In this document: in pieces, positions 45,125 to 52,837 of the stretch | Layout of the letters: every line of letters begins with the position of its first letter | How positions within the stretch are numbered: position 1 is the first letter of the stretch | DNA from: Dehalogenimonas sp. 4OHTPN | GTDB lineage: Bacteria > Chloroflexota > Dehalococcoidia > Dehalococcoidales > Dehalococcoidaceae | Length of the DNA: 64,000 nt | Assembly (NCBI RefSeq): GCF_040448695.1 | Contig: NZ_CP159307.1 | Location: forward strand, 806,001-870,000 | Direction: 5' to 3' | Program-made: the position numbers and the translations under genes | The notes under the pieces: generated by a model | Database searches by the model: none | The model's input: only the letters and a program-made list of their open reading frames with translations | Told to the model about the DNA's origin: nothing

Positions 45125-46687
45125 GTGAGCAGGTTTCATTCAACACTCAGTCGCAGGGATTTCATGAAAGGCTTAGGTCTTGTCGGCGCCGCCTCCGCGG
45201 TGGCGCCAGCTTTCCACGACATCGATGAGCTATCCGCTGCCCCCAATAACACCCGGAAGCGAGCCTGGTGGGTAAAAGAAGTGGATCACCCAACGGTGGA
45301 TATTGACTGGCAGATGATGGCCCGGCATCACGGCTTTCACAGCACCCAGTCCGCCGCCATCGTCGCCCGGTACTTCGGTTTGTCGGATTACAATGCTCAA
45401 ACCCTGCCCAGCACGACCGAACGATTAAAGAATAACGAGCCCGGATACCAGCTCCGCGATGTCGCCTTTTCCTCGGCGGCTGGCACCTGGGAAGGTCCGC
45501 TGGGTTTCGGGTTCGGTTCTTGGCGGGTTACCGGCGGTCCTTCATCAAACAAAGCATATTTGGGGTATCAACGCGTTTCAACGCCTGAGCAGTTGGGCGT
45601 CCCGAAGTGGACCGGCTCCGCCGACGAGGCGGCCAAAATGCTTCGTTCTGCCATGATCGCCTACGGCGCCTCCGATGTGTCTTTCGGTGAACTTCACGAC
45701 GATCACCTGAAACTGGTCGGCACCCATGGCGACAATATCTCGACCGCCTTCTACCCGCCGAAATTCCCCCCGCCGGACACTGTTATCAAGCCCCAGGTAT
45801 TCGAAGATGTACCGGTCGGCTATGTAGATGAAAAGACCGGCAAGCACGTGCTGCCGAGCAAGGTGCCCCTATATATCGTCACCTGGTCCATGCCCATGCC
45901 TCAGGAAATGGCCAAAACGGCTCATTCTCAACTCATGGGCGCCGCCAATACCAGCCGCTATCGCCGCGACGAGCACGTAACCTACTGCACCCTGGAATTC
46001 TTGCGGGGTCTCGGTTATCACGGCTACAGCGACACCAACTACCGCGCCATCCCTACCGGCGCCGACGCGGTGCTTCAAGGCCTGGCCGAGAACGGCCGTC
46101 ACACCATTATGGCCCTCAGCCCGGAATTCGGCGCCTGGTGCGGCTTCTTCCACCTGATCACCGACCTGCCGCTGGCGCCCAGCAAACCCATTGACGCCGG
46201 TATGTGGAATTTCTGCCACAGCTGCGGCCAGTGCGCCAACGCCTGCCCCTCGAACTCTATCGAGCATAAAGGCGACCGGGAGCCTTCCTATGAACCTTAC
46301 CCGTCATCCATCACGCCGAAGGATCCGGCCCTGCCGGGCCTGGGGTGGGACAAGCCGACCCCGGGCGAATCTGACTACTATAAAACCGGGCGGAAGACGT
46401 ACTGGACCGATATGATCACCTGCTGGGGATACCGGCGAACGGTCGATAACTGTTTGCGCTGCTTCCCGTCCTGCGTCTTCAACAGCCCACGAGGTGCGAT
46501 GGTGCACGACATCGTGAAAGCCACCGCGGCCAATATCGGTATTTTCAACAGCTTCTTCGCCTCAATGCATGAGGCGTTCGGCTACGGGGTGGTCGAAGGC
46601 GAAGAAAAAGAATTGTGGTGGGATATGTCGCTGCCGGCATACAACATCAACAGCATCGTCGGCGCCCAGCACGGCGGATACAAGTAA
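45125..46687 (+). CDS. rdhA: Reductive dehalogenase catalytic subunit (RdhA), copy 2
   Basis: A 520-residue RdhA with the twin-arginine signal SRRDFMKGLGLVG (residues 9-21). Both Fe-S motifs are complete: CHSCGQCANACP (C364, C367, C370, C374), and C433 with C443, C446 and C450 as the spaced second motif. It is a paralogue of the first copy, with long shared stretches such as HSTQSAA and NEPGY. The GTG start has GGAGGG close upstream. It is flanked by terminators and has no rdhB gene, so the membrane anchor must come from elsewhere. Substrate unknown. Confidence 0.95.
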   Translation: MSRFHSTLSRRDFMKGLGLVGAASAVAPAFHDIDELSAAPNNTRKRAWWVKEVDHPTVDIDWQMMARHHGFHSTQSAAIVARYFGLSDYNAQTLPSTTERLKNNEPGYQLRDVAFSSAAGTWEGPLGFGFGSWRVTGGPSSNKAYLGYQRVSTPEQLGVPKWTGSADEAAKMLRSAMIAYGASDVSFGELHDDHLKLVGTHGDNISTAFYPPKFPPPDTVIKPQVFEDVPVGYVDEKTGKHVLPSKVPLYIVTWSMPMPQEMAKTAHSQLMGAANTSRYRRDEHVTYCTLEFLRGLGYHGYSDTNYRAIPTGADAVLQGLAENGRHTIMALSPEFGAWCGFFHLITDLPLAPSKPIDAGMWNFCHSCGQCANACPSNSIEHKGDREPSYEPYPSSITPKDPALPGLGWDKPTPGESDYYKTGRKTYWTDMITCWGYRRTVDNCLRCFPSCVFNSPRGAMVHDIVKATAANIGIFNSFFASMHEAFGYGVVEGEEKELWWDMSLPAYNINSIVGAQHGGYK

Positions 46688-46711
46688 GGCCTGCCATAAC
46701 AGTCAATATGG

Positions 46712-46748
46712 GAGAGGGGGCTGATTCCAATCAGCCCCCTCTCTTGTT
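46712..46748. terminator. Terminator after rdhA2
   Basis: A 13-bp perfect stem GAGAGGGGGCTGA/TCAGCCCCCTCTC with a TTCCAA loop and a TTGTTTT tail, between convergent genes. Confidence 0.9.
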
Positions 46749-46767
46749 TTCGCGACACGGCGTTTAA

Positions 46768-47922
46768 TTAACGGTTAGTGTACTTCAACCCCACCGGCCG
46801 GCGCAGTCTCCAGTACAGGAACCCGCCGAGGGCCAGTGCCACTACGACCGAAACGATCAAGATGGTCGTCAAGTTGGATCCGGGTTTCGGTGTCGGTCCA
46901 ACGGTTGCGGTTGGAATCGGGACAGCCGCCGTCGTCGTCGGAGGCGGCGGTTGGGCAATCGTCACCGACACTGACGCATAGACCGGCGGATTGAACGGCG
47001 TCCGGTCATTCTGCACTAATTGCACGCCGATGGTGTGAGTTCCGGGCGCCAGGTTGTTCCAGGTGTAGGAAGTGAGCGCGCTTTCGACATAAGTCCCCGG
47101 CGCGGTCAGTGCTGACTGGCCCGGTGCTGTCGGTATGCTGACATCGAGATAGTAGATCGCCCGTCCTTCGCCGGGGATGTTGGCACTCTGGCCGCTGATG
47201 AGTTTCAGGTTGCCGGCGCTGATTGAGACGCTGACGGTTCCCGCTTCGAAAGAGGACCCTGCCGCCGGGGTATTGATCTTAAGTGTCGGCGGTGGAGGCG
47301 GCGGCGGCGCCGGGGCAAACAGGGCGAAGGCAGTGAAGTGAGACACCGATGCCGTGACGGTGTTAGCCTCCGTATCCACAACACCGGTCAGCATCACCCA
47401 CTGGGAGCCGTTCCACCAGGCGATGACCAGATCGACTTCGCGGGTCCCCGGCGGCACCTGGGCGTCGGTGTACTTGAAGGTCATCGAGATGGCCGGGTTG
47501 AAGGTGACGCCGGTCGGGCCCATTTCGTAAGCAAAGACCAGTATGTTCTTATCCGGGCTCGCCGGAGGATCGGTCAAGGGCACCGCCGAAAGGAAGGGCT
47601 GCGCCGCGCCGGCGGCGTTCCAGACAAAGGTGCCGATGGGAATGTTCAGGGTGAGCGTTCCGTCCGGTGTGGCCACGGTACCGGCGGTGATGGCCTTGCC
47701 GTTGCCATCCATCCAAGGGGAGGTGCCGGCAAGCCCGATACCAACGAGCTGGGACCCGAAGCCTCCGCCTCCGCCTCCTCCACCACCGCCGCCCCCCGCG
47801 GAACCAACTGTCGAGCCAGAAACGACTACCTCAGTATCTTCGGCCAACAGATGAGTTGTTGGGATAAAGAGTAGAAGAGCGAGTGGAATAAATAACCAAT
47901 AAAAGAAACGTCTAGGATTCAC
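46768..47922 (-). CDS. Surface protein with polyglycine tract, ZU5-like domain and C-terminal anchor
   Basis: A 384-residue exported protein. It has a signal peptide (residues 1-27), a run of about twelve glycines (near 42-54), a beta domain (about 75-205, ZU5-like by pattern, ending SVSHFTAFALF), a PPPPPPP linker, an Ig-like domain (about 215-325), a Pro/Thr linker, a transmembrane helix (about 350-370) and a basic tail RLRRP. The GTG start overlaps the end of the shifted lipoprotein frame by 11 bp. Probable cell-surface role; domain names are pattern-based. Confidence 0.7.
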   Translation of the reverse strand: MNPRRFFYWLFIPLALLLFIPTTHLLAEDTEVVVSGSTVGSAGGGGGGGGGGGGFGSQLVGIGLAGTSPWMDGNGKAITAGTVATPDGTLTLNIPIGTFVWNAAGAAQPFLSAVPLTDPPASPDKNILVFAYEMGPTGVTFNPAISMTFKYTDAQVPPGTREVDLVIAWWNGSQWVMLTGVVDTEANTVTASVSHFTAFALFAPAPPPPPPPTLKINTPAAGSSFEAGTVSVSISAGNLKLISGQSANIPGEGRAIYYLDVSIPTAPGQSALTAPGTYVESALTSYTWNNLAPGTHTIGVQLVQNDRTPFNPPVYASVSVTIAQPPPPTTTAAVPIPTATVGPTPKPGSNLTTILIVSVVVALALGGFLYWRLRRPVGLKYTNR

Positions 47923-48351
47923 TCACCCGCTCCACCAAGATCGTACCAAAATACGAGCCCAATATTTCTCCTCGTATGTTAACGGTAATAATCCCATTTG
48001 TTTTGGGTTCAATAGTCGGCGTGAAGTTGAACGTTACCACTTGCGAAATCGTACCCGTAACCCGTACAGATATGATCAACTTATGGGCATCAGGGTTGGT
48101 GACCCCAATTGTAAAAGAGGCTTTATCCCCTTTTTTATTGTCCCGAGATCAGCTAATTCATCGGTTATTTTACCGAGGACAATGTTCTCCCCGATTATGA
48201 CCTTAACATCCTGCTCGTGAAGAACGGTGGGTTTAGTTGGAATATTTTCAGTGGGTGCGCTAGTATTTTCGGTACTACCGGTCACACACCCGGTGATACC
48301 CATCATGATGAATAGCAACATCACGCTTAAGAAGGTGTATTTGTTGACCAA
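47912..48351 (-). pseudogene. Lipoprotein gene split by a -1 frameshift
   Basis: Frame one runs from a TTG start at 48351 (RBS GAGG) through a lipoprotein signal (GITGCVTG lipobox) and about 70 residues, then goes out of frame and stops at 48076. The -1 frame continues as a plausible beta-rich sequence (DKASFTIGVTNPDAHKLIIS, then VRVTGTISQVVTFNF) to a TAG at 47912-47914, overlapping the next gene start by 11 bp. The switch point is A-AAA-AAG (48136 to 48130), which is in the correct zero-frame phase. So either programmed -1 frameshifting makes a full protein of about 145 residues, or one A was lost from a homopolymer by mutation or sequencing error. Confidence 0.75.
48130..48136 (-). promoter_or_regulatory. 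Slippery heptamer A AAA AAG in the lipoprotein gene
   Basis: The minus strand reads ATA AAA AAG GGG in the incoming frame, so the heptamer has the X XXY YYZ phase of bacterial -1 sites such as dnaX. I see only a weak possible hairpin around it and no strong upstream Shine-Dalgarno stimulator. Confidence 0.5.
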
Positions 48352-48371
48352 CCTAACCTCAGTTCAAATAG

Positions 48372-48403
48372 CTTGGAAGGAGAGCTGAAGCTCTCCTTCC
48401 AAG
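48372..48403 (-). terminator. Strong intercistronic hairpin in surface-protein operon
   Basis: A 15-bp perfect stem CTTGGAAGGAGAGCT/AGCTCTCCTTCCAAG lies between the first and second genes of the operon. No T tract follows on the minus strand, so it may be an attenuator or an RNA-stability element giving more of the first protein, rather than a full terminator. Confidence 0.55.
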
Positions 48404-48412
48404 TAAAACAAG

Positions 48413-48862
48413 CTAGCTTATCGTTAGAGTGATCACTATGTCGTCCCATACTCCAATAGTGCCACCCGTGGTTGCTTTAAGATCCCATTCATCGTTCTCT
48501 AACATAGTTGCCGTACCCGAAATGGTATACGCTTGACCAGCACCTGAAGTACCAGGCGCGGTGATCGTAATTTTTGACGTAACTCCGTCCATGTATTCTA
48601 GCTTCGTTAAGCACCCAGTTACATAAGCAGCGGTTGTATTTGCAACTGTAACTGTCACAGTAGAATCATATGTAGCAGTGACAACCCCTGTAAGCGTTTT
48701 TACGCTCGAAGCGGGCATAGCGCCGAATTGAGCGGTCGTCGAGATTGTGTAGGAGGACGCAGTGCTACCGGTCACAGTAGTATCAGCAGCAGAAAAAGTT
48801 GGCATTACCATGATTGCTAGAAGGGCAAAACAAAAGGCAATAGATACAATTCGTTTTTTCAT
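48413..48862 (-). CDS. Small secreted Thr/Ser-rich beta protein
   Basis: A 149-residue protein with a signal peptide (MKKRIVSIAFCFALLAIMVM, cleaved near PTFSA-AD) and a mature part rich in Thr, Val, Ser and Ala in alternating beta-like strands. I use the ATG at 48862 (AAAGGA upstream); a longer in-frame reading from 48991 has no signal. It resembles fimbrial or surface-layer accessory proteins in composition only. It is first in an apparent three-gene surface operon and is followed by a strong hairpin. Confidence 0.65.
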   Translation of the reverse strand: MKKRIVSIAFCFALLAIMVMPTFSAADTTVTGSTASSYTISTTAQFGAMPASSVKTLTGVVTATYDSTVTVTVANTTAAYVTGCLTKLEYMDGVTSKITITAPGTSGAGQAYTISGTATMLENDEWDLKATTGGTIGVWDDIVITLTIS

Positions 48863-48911
48863 GTCAAATCCTTTCTTTAGGAGTAATGTTTTGTTCATTA
48901 AGGAGTTTTTC

Positions 48912-48970
48912 AGTTGCCCCAGACCGACCGGCTTGTGCGATGTAAAAAGAGCGCGCCCAGGGGCACAACT
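48912..48970 (-). promoter_or_regulatory. Structured 5' leader of the surface-protein operon
   Basis: On the minus strand AGTTG(T)GCCCC (48970 to 48960) pairs with GGGGCAACT (48920 to 48912), closing about 40 bases that include GC-rich segments. It lies some 50 bases before the secreted-protein start. I cannot match it to a known riboswitch. The rest of 48863-49109 holds no other clear feature. Confidence 0.35.
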
Positions 48971-49109
48971 TTGAGATGGATTTGCGCACATAATACTCCT
49001 TTCGCCAAGAGGTTACAATACTTAATCGGTATGAATTTAAAAAGATATTAAGGAAAAACGACAAAAGTCGCTTGACAGGGGAAGGGAACACGTGTGCTAC
49101 AATAGCATC

Positions 49110-49712
49110 ATGAATGAAAACAGCAGCCCGTCTAAATTTGATCCTTTAGCTAATACCCCGGTTTCCCTTGACACATCAGCCGCTTGGCAGCGCGAACGCG
49201 CTGCCAACAAACAAGCGTCGCCTCCACCAGGGACAATACAAGAATCAGGCTGTCCACCACGGCAGCGTGGTGGACAGCCTGGCAACCAGAATGCTCGTAA
49301 ACACGGATTCTATGCTGAACATATGAACGCCCGTGAACGCCGATTGTTCGAATCAGCCTCAGAGTTGGGTGGTACTTCCCAGGAAACCATTCTCTTACGC
49401 TGCAAACTGGCAGAAATGCTGAGAGCGGCTAAGCCTGACGTCGCTCTTATCGCCCGTCTCATCAACCTAATCAACCGTCTTGAGAAGGATCGTAAAATAA
49501 CCGACAACAACGCCGGTCAAGGTAGAGCGGAAAAAGCGAGTAAGATCTTAAAATGGATGGCTTGGTGTCCGCGTGGAACCGAAGGGCGCCATTGTGGACG
49601 CTATGAAGAAGGTCTAAGGCTTCAGCAACAAGGCGTAGACATCGGTGCGTTGACAGGCACCCCTGGGGATCCTTGGAGTCCGGAATATGTAAATGGAAAT
49701 GATTCGACCTAA
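49110..49712 (+). CDS. Protein with GNxNAxKHGFY motif
   Basis: A 200-residue protein. The motif GGQPGNQNARKHGFYAEHM near residue 60 is shared by a large group of small bacterial and phage-like proteins, some annotated as terminase-small-subunit-like or as transposon-linked. The rest is helical (ERRLFESASELGGTSQE, LINLINRLEKDRK). The start could be GTG at 49092 or ATG at 49110. TTGACA at 49072 and TACAAT at 49098 are 20 bases apart, a poor promoter unless activated. Possibly a mobile-element trace next to the tRNA. Confidence 0.6.
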   Translation: MNENSSPSKFDPLANTPVSLDTSAAWQRERAANKQASPPPGTIQESGCPPRQRGGQPGNQNARKHGFYAEHMNARERRLFESASELGGTSQETILLRCKLAEMLRAAKPDVALIARLINLINRLEKDRKITDNNAGQGRAEKASKILKWMAWCPRGTEGRHCGRYEEGLRLQQQGVDIGALTGTPGDPWSPEYVNGNDST

Positions 49713-49847
49713 GAAACGAAAACCACGTTTGTCTCAAAGCTGGCTTTTCTAATTCGTTCCTTAAAAACTCATTCGAAGTGTTCTAGCGAAATTGCCCTTG
49801 CAGTTGGCTTTACAACTTGTCTTCCATCAAGTTAAAATTGAAACTGC

Positions 49848-49920
49848 GCGGGTGTAACTCAGCTGGCAGAGTGCCTGCTTCCCAAGCAGGTTGTCGCGAG
49901 TTCGAATCTCGTCACCCGCT
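49848..49920 (+). tRNA. tRNA-Gly (CCC), no encoded CCA
   Basis: The acceptor stem GCGGGTG/CACCCGC, the anticodon stem CCTGC/GCAGG with loop TTCCCAA and the T arm are all intact. The anticodon is CCC (49881-49883). The 3' end is T followed by TTT, so CCA must be added enzymatically, unlike the other two tRNAs in the window. A possible promoter is TTTACA/17/TTAAAA at 49809-49837. Confidence 0.93.
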
Positions 49921-51300
49921 TTTTCTTTTTTCTGAGACAATCCCCAGCCAGTAGCTGACCAATTCCTTCAGCCTGCGGTAAAACTCCCGCGGCCTGCTGA
50001 TCACCGAGATAAAATACACCGGATTATGCCGGAGCATGAACCTCACCCGGCGCGCGGCGTAAGATTTGCGGTAATTCGCCAGCGTGCTGTTCAACAACTC
50101 GCGGGATACCTGGCTGAAACTCCGCCGCATGCAGTCGGCTGCAAAATCAGACCAGCTTTCCAGGGTTTCCGGTATCTGGATGAGAGATTCACGGCGGCAA
50201 TACTCGTAAAGGTCGGTTCCGGGGTAGGGAATGAACTTGAGTAACAGGCAGGGCGGATAATCCAGCCGGCGAATCAGGTCGAGGGTGGCCTTAAAATCAG
50301 GTTCGGTCTCACCGGGGTAGTCGTAGTTAACGTATAGCGTGGGGACGATGCGGCGGCGAACCAGCCGATGAAATGTCCGCTCCACCGCGCTGATGTCGCC
50401 CTTGCCGATGAAGTCCCGGAGCCTCGGACTGCCGCTGCCGACATCCAGCAACACCGAGGTACAGCCGGCTTTGGCCATCAATCGGGCCGTCTCGTCATCA
50501 AGCTCCCGGGAAACAGGCAATCTCCAGGGCAATTTCAGGCCGAGGCCGATTAACGCCTGACAGAACCGGCGCAGGTTGTCCGGGTTTCCGGTTAAACCCA
50601 CTCCGGACAGATAGACGCTTTTCACACCGTGGTTCCGGGCGAGGTCCTGCATTTGTCGGGCGAGGCGGGATGGAGTCACAGTCTTACCGGCATCACCGGC
50701 GGAGTCGCTGAAAAAAGTACAGGCGTATAGCCCGCCGCGGGCGGTATTTAAGTTGACGTCAGGATAGCGCCGGACATCGGCCAAATGCCATGCCGGGTCA
50801 GGTAAACCATCAGGATCGATATTAGCATCGGGTGGGTTGACCGCCGTCGCGGCTGAAGTGCCTTTAAACCCCAATCCGCGTATCGCTGAAAAATCTTTCC
50901 CTTGTTCGATGCATGAAGCGAGTTCATTGACCGGCTTCTCGGCGCACCCGATGACGATAAAATCAACAAATTCTTCGTGCAGGGTTTGATTCGGGAAAAC
51001 GGTAGGATGGCAGCCGATCCAGACAATCTTGACGTTGACGATGGCCTTTTTCAGCGATTGAGATCTGGCTGCGGCGTCGGCTATTTCCGGCCCTGTGCCG
51101 ACATAAAAAACCGCGATCCCAGGATTGAATGCGGCTATCTTGTCATGGTCAGGATCGGGGTTGACGTTATAATCGGCGCATGTGATTTGGTGGCCGCTTC
51201 TTTCTAAGGTCCCGGCGACTGACAGGAGTTCATCTGGGAAATCAGCATACCCGGGCGTACCATGGTAAGCTCGGGATGGAATAATCAGAGCGATTCTCAT
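49912..51300 (-). CDS. B12-domain radical-SAM-like protein lacking the cluster cysteines
   Basis: A 462-residue paralogue of the B12-binding radical SAM proteins upstream. The N-terminal cobalamin-type Rossmann region (FNPGIAVFYVGTGPEIADAA; IVWIGCHPTVFPNQTL) is present. At the cluster site it reads RGGLYACTFFSD: only Cys194 remains of the CxxxCxxC triplet (Gly190 and Phe197 replace the others). It should not bind the usual [4Fe-4S] cluster or cleave SAM. The reading frame is open and well kept, so it may be a structural partner. The last codons lie inside the 3' end of the convergent tRNA-Gly gene. Last gene of the cluster. Confidence 0.88.
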   Translation of the reverse strand: MRIALIIPSRAYHGTPGYADFPDELLSVAGTLERSGHQITCADYNVNPDPDHDKIAAFNPGIAVFYVGTGPEIADAAARSQSLKKAIVNVKIVWIGCHPTVFPNQTLHEEFVDFIVIGCAEKPVNELASCIEQGKDFSAIRGLGFKGTSAATAVNPPDANIDPDGLPDPAWHLADVRRYPDVNLNTARGGLYACTFFSDSAGDAGKTVTPSRLARQMQDLARNHGVKSVYLSGVGLTGNPDNLRRFCQALIGLGLKLPWRLPVSRELDDETARLMAKAGCTSVLLDVGSGSPRLRDFIGKGDISAVERTFHRLVRRRIVPTLYVNYDYPGETEPDFKATLDLIRRLDYPPCLLLKFIPYPGTDLYEYCRRESLIQIPETLESWSDFAADCMRRSFSQVSRELLNSTLANYRKSYAARRVRFMLRHNPVYFISVISRPREFYRRLKELVSYWLGIVSEKRKSG

Positions 51301-51338
51301 CGGTTGGCTGCAGGATCCCTGCTAATAAAAATATTACC

Positions 51339-52646
51339 CTAGCTATTGTCAGCTTGAGTATCGCTATGATTGAATGCTGAGCAGGTAACAAACTGGTCGG
51401 AGAGAATTTCTGTCGCTTGGCTCGGACTGATTTGAACTTTGACCGGGATACCCTCGATGAAAGCTCCGACTCGGCGCATGAACTCGGGATTACGGGCTCG
51501 GGCATTAGCAAAGTAGGCGTAGCGGAATGCCGCATCCCAATCGCCCAACTGCGAAGCTGCTACAGCGGCGGCGAACGCAGCCATGTCGGTTTTTTCAAGC
51601 AGGCTGGCGCAATTGAACATCTCAACCGCAGCCTGAGGTGTCCCGGCTTCGATAGCCCGGTACATTCGGACTTCAAGGCTCGTTTTTTGTTCTTCATCCG
51701 GATCAGGATGCCAGGCCAGGCAGCCGCCATTGCAACGGCCTTTTTTAAAATGGACGCATTCGATGCAGGCGGAATAGCAGCCACCATGCATCATTGTTTG
51801 ATCAAGGTGTTTTCGAAACCATTCTTCGAGGGCTTCCTCTGATGGATAATCCATTAGTTTGATCCTGGAAGCTTTGGACAGGGCGAAGCAGCGGATTACC
51901 TCCAGTTCCGGGGTGACATCCAGTACGGGGTCGCACGGGCCCATGCCGGAAGTGGTTTCGGGATGAAACTGCCTTACCCAGGCTAACTGGGAGTCCGAGA
52001 AAAAACATAGCGGCAAAGGGCAATCAAGCGTACCTTCGACACCAAGTCTGGCTGCTTCCTGTAGCATTGAAAAACAGCGGTCTGACAGGAGGCCGAAATC
52101 CGTTGCCGGGACGATCTTGGATTCACAGCCTTTAATTGGGTTGGCTACAGTCCAGGTGAAATGTCCCAACCCGAGACGATGCGTTAAGCTCGGAATAAAC
52201 GTTGGGTCGAAATCCAAGCGCCAGACATTAAAACCGATTGATACTTTGAAACCTTTTCGCATCGCGTTTTCGACATTGTTGATGACTTTGGTGAAATGCT
52301 TGGGGTTGCGGTAATCACCTGGCTCATTGACATTGAACACCAAAGCGGCGTCCTCTGGGGATAAATTATCGAGTATGTCCTTGTTAAAAACACCGCCTGT
52401 TAAAATGCGTAGAGACGTTCCGGGGCACTGTTGCCTGAATATTTTTACGATGTCCGGCAGTTTGGGATGCAGGAACGGTTCGCCACCCAGTAAAGACAGG
52501 TAGGGGAGCCGTGAAGCGCGAGCCCATTTGGCGAACAGCCCAATATTATCCATGGAGATCAGTCCCTGCTTTCGGTCTTCCCTTTCGGCTGCTTCGAAGC
52601 AATAGGGACAGGAGTTAGAACATTCCCGAATAAGAACGAGATTCAT
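51339..52646 (-). CDS. Radical SAM enzyme with SPASM/twitch-like C-terminus
   Basis: A 435-residue radical SAM enzyme. The cluster motif is at the very start, ECSNSCPYCFEAA, followed by LSLLGGEPFLHP (the SAM-binding GGE). Further cysteines (GPCDPVLDVTPELEVIRCF, CYSACIECVHFKKGRCNGGC) match auxiliary-cluster SPASM patterns, common in peptide-maturing and other modifying enzymes. A helical tail of about 100 residues (ASLLEKTDMAAFAAAVAASQ) follows. It is separated from the preceding gene by 191 bp with a hairpin. Confidence 0.88.
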   Translation of the reverse strand: MNLVLIRECSNSCPYCFEAAEREDRKQGLISMDNIGLFAKWARASRLPYLSLLGGEPFLHPKLPDIVKIFRQQCPGTSLRILTGGVFNKDILDNLSPEDAALVFNVNEPGDYRNPKHFTKVINNVENAMRKGFKVSIGFNVWRLDFDPTFIPSLTHRLGLGHFTWTVANPIKGCESKIVPATDFGLLSDRCFSMLQEAARLGVEGTLDCPLPLCFFSDSQLAWVRQFHPETTSGMGPCDPVLDVTPELEVIRCFALSKASRIKLMDYPSEEALEEWFRKHLDQTMMHGGCYSACIECVHFKKGRCNGGCLAWHPDPDEEQKTSLEVRMYRAIEAGTPQAAVEMFNCASLLEKTDMAAFAAAVAASQLGDWDAAFRYAYFANARARNPEFMRRVGAFIEGIPVKVQISPSQATEILSDQFVTCSAFNHSDTQADNS

Positions 52647-52750
52647 TTACGGCTCCATCTGATGTATGGGGGTAAACATGTTTAAGCCTCAAATATCCTT
52701 ACATAAAGAACATCATATCACAGGACCAGCTGTATCGAAGCGGTTGTTCT

Positions 52751-52785
52751 CCGCGGACGAATTCAAGGGAAGCGTTCGTCCGCGG
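52751..52785. repeat. Intercistronic hairpin in the radical SAM cluster
   Basis: CCGCGGACGAA (52751-52761) and its complement TTCGTCCGCGG (52775-52785) form an 11-bp perfect stem. It lies in the only long gap of the cluster (52647-52837). No T tract follows on the minus strand, so it may be a processing or stability element. Confidence 0.55.
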
Positions 52786-52837
52786 GGATCCATTTTTCAA
52801 TGTCTTCAAATCGAGAAGCGGCGATCGAGGTTCAGGA

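Noticed and set aside
47338-47874. Plus-strand 178-codon ORF opposite the surface protein gene
   Set aside because: Shadow of the minus-strand gene; its composition reflects the Gly- and Pro-codon runs read backwards.
49072-49103. TTGACA/TACAAT promoter before the GNxNAxKHGFY gene
   Set aside because: The 20-base spacer is too long for a normal promoter, so I mention it only in the gene entry.
52713-52793. 26-codon minus-strand ORF in the radical SAM gap
   Set aside because: Its frame is made largely of the hairpin arms and it has no ribosome site; too weak to call a peptide.
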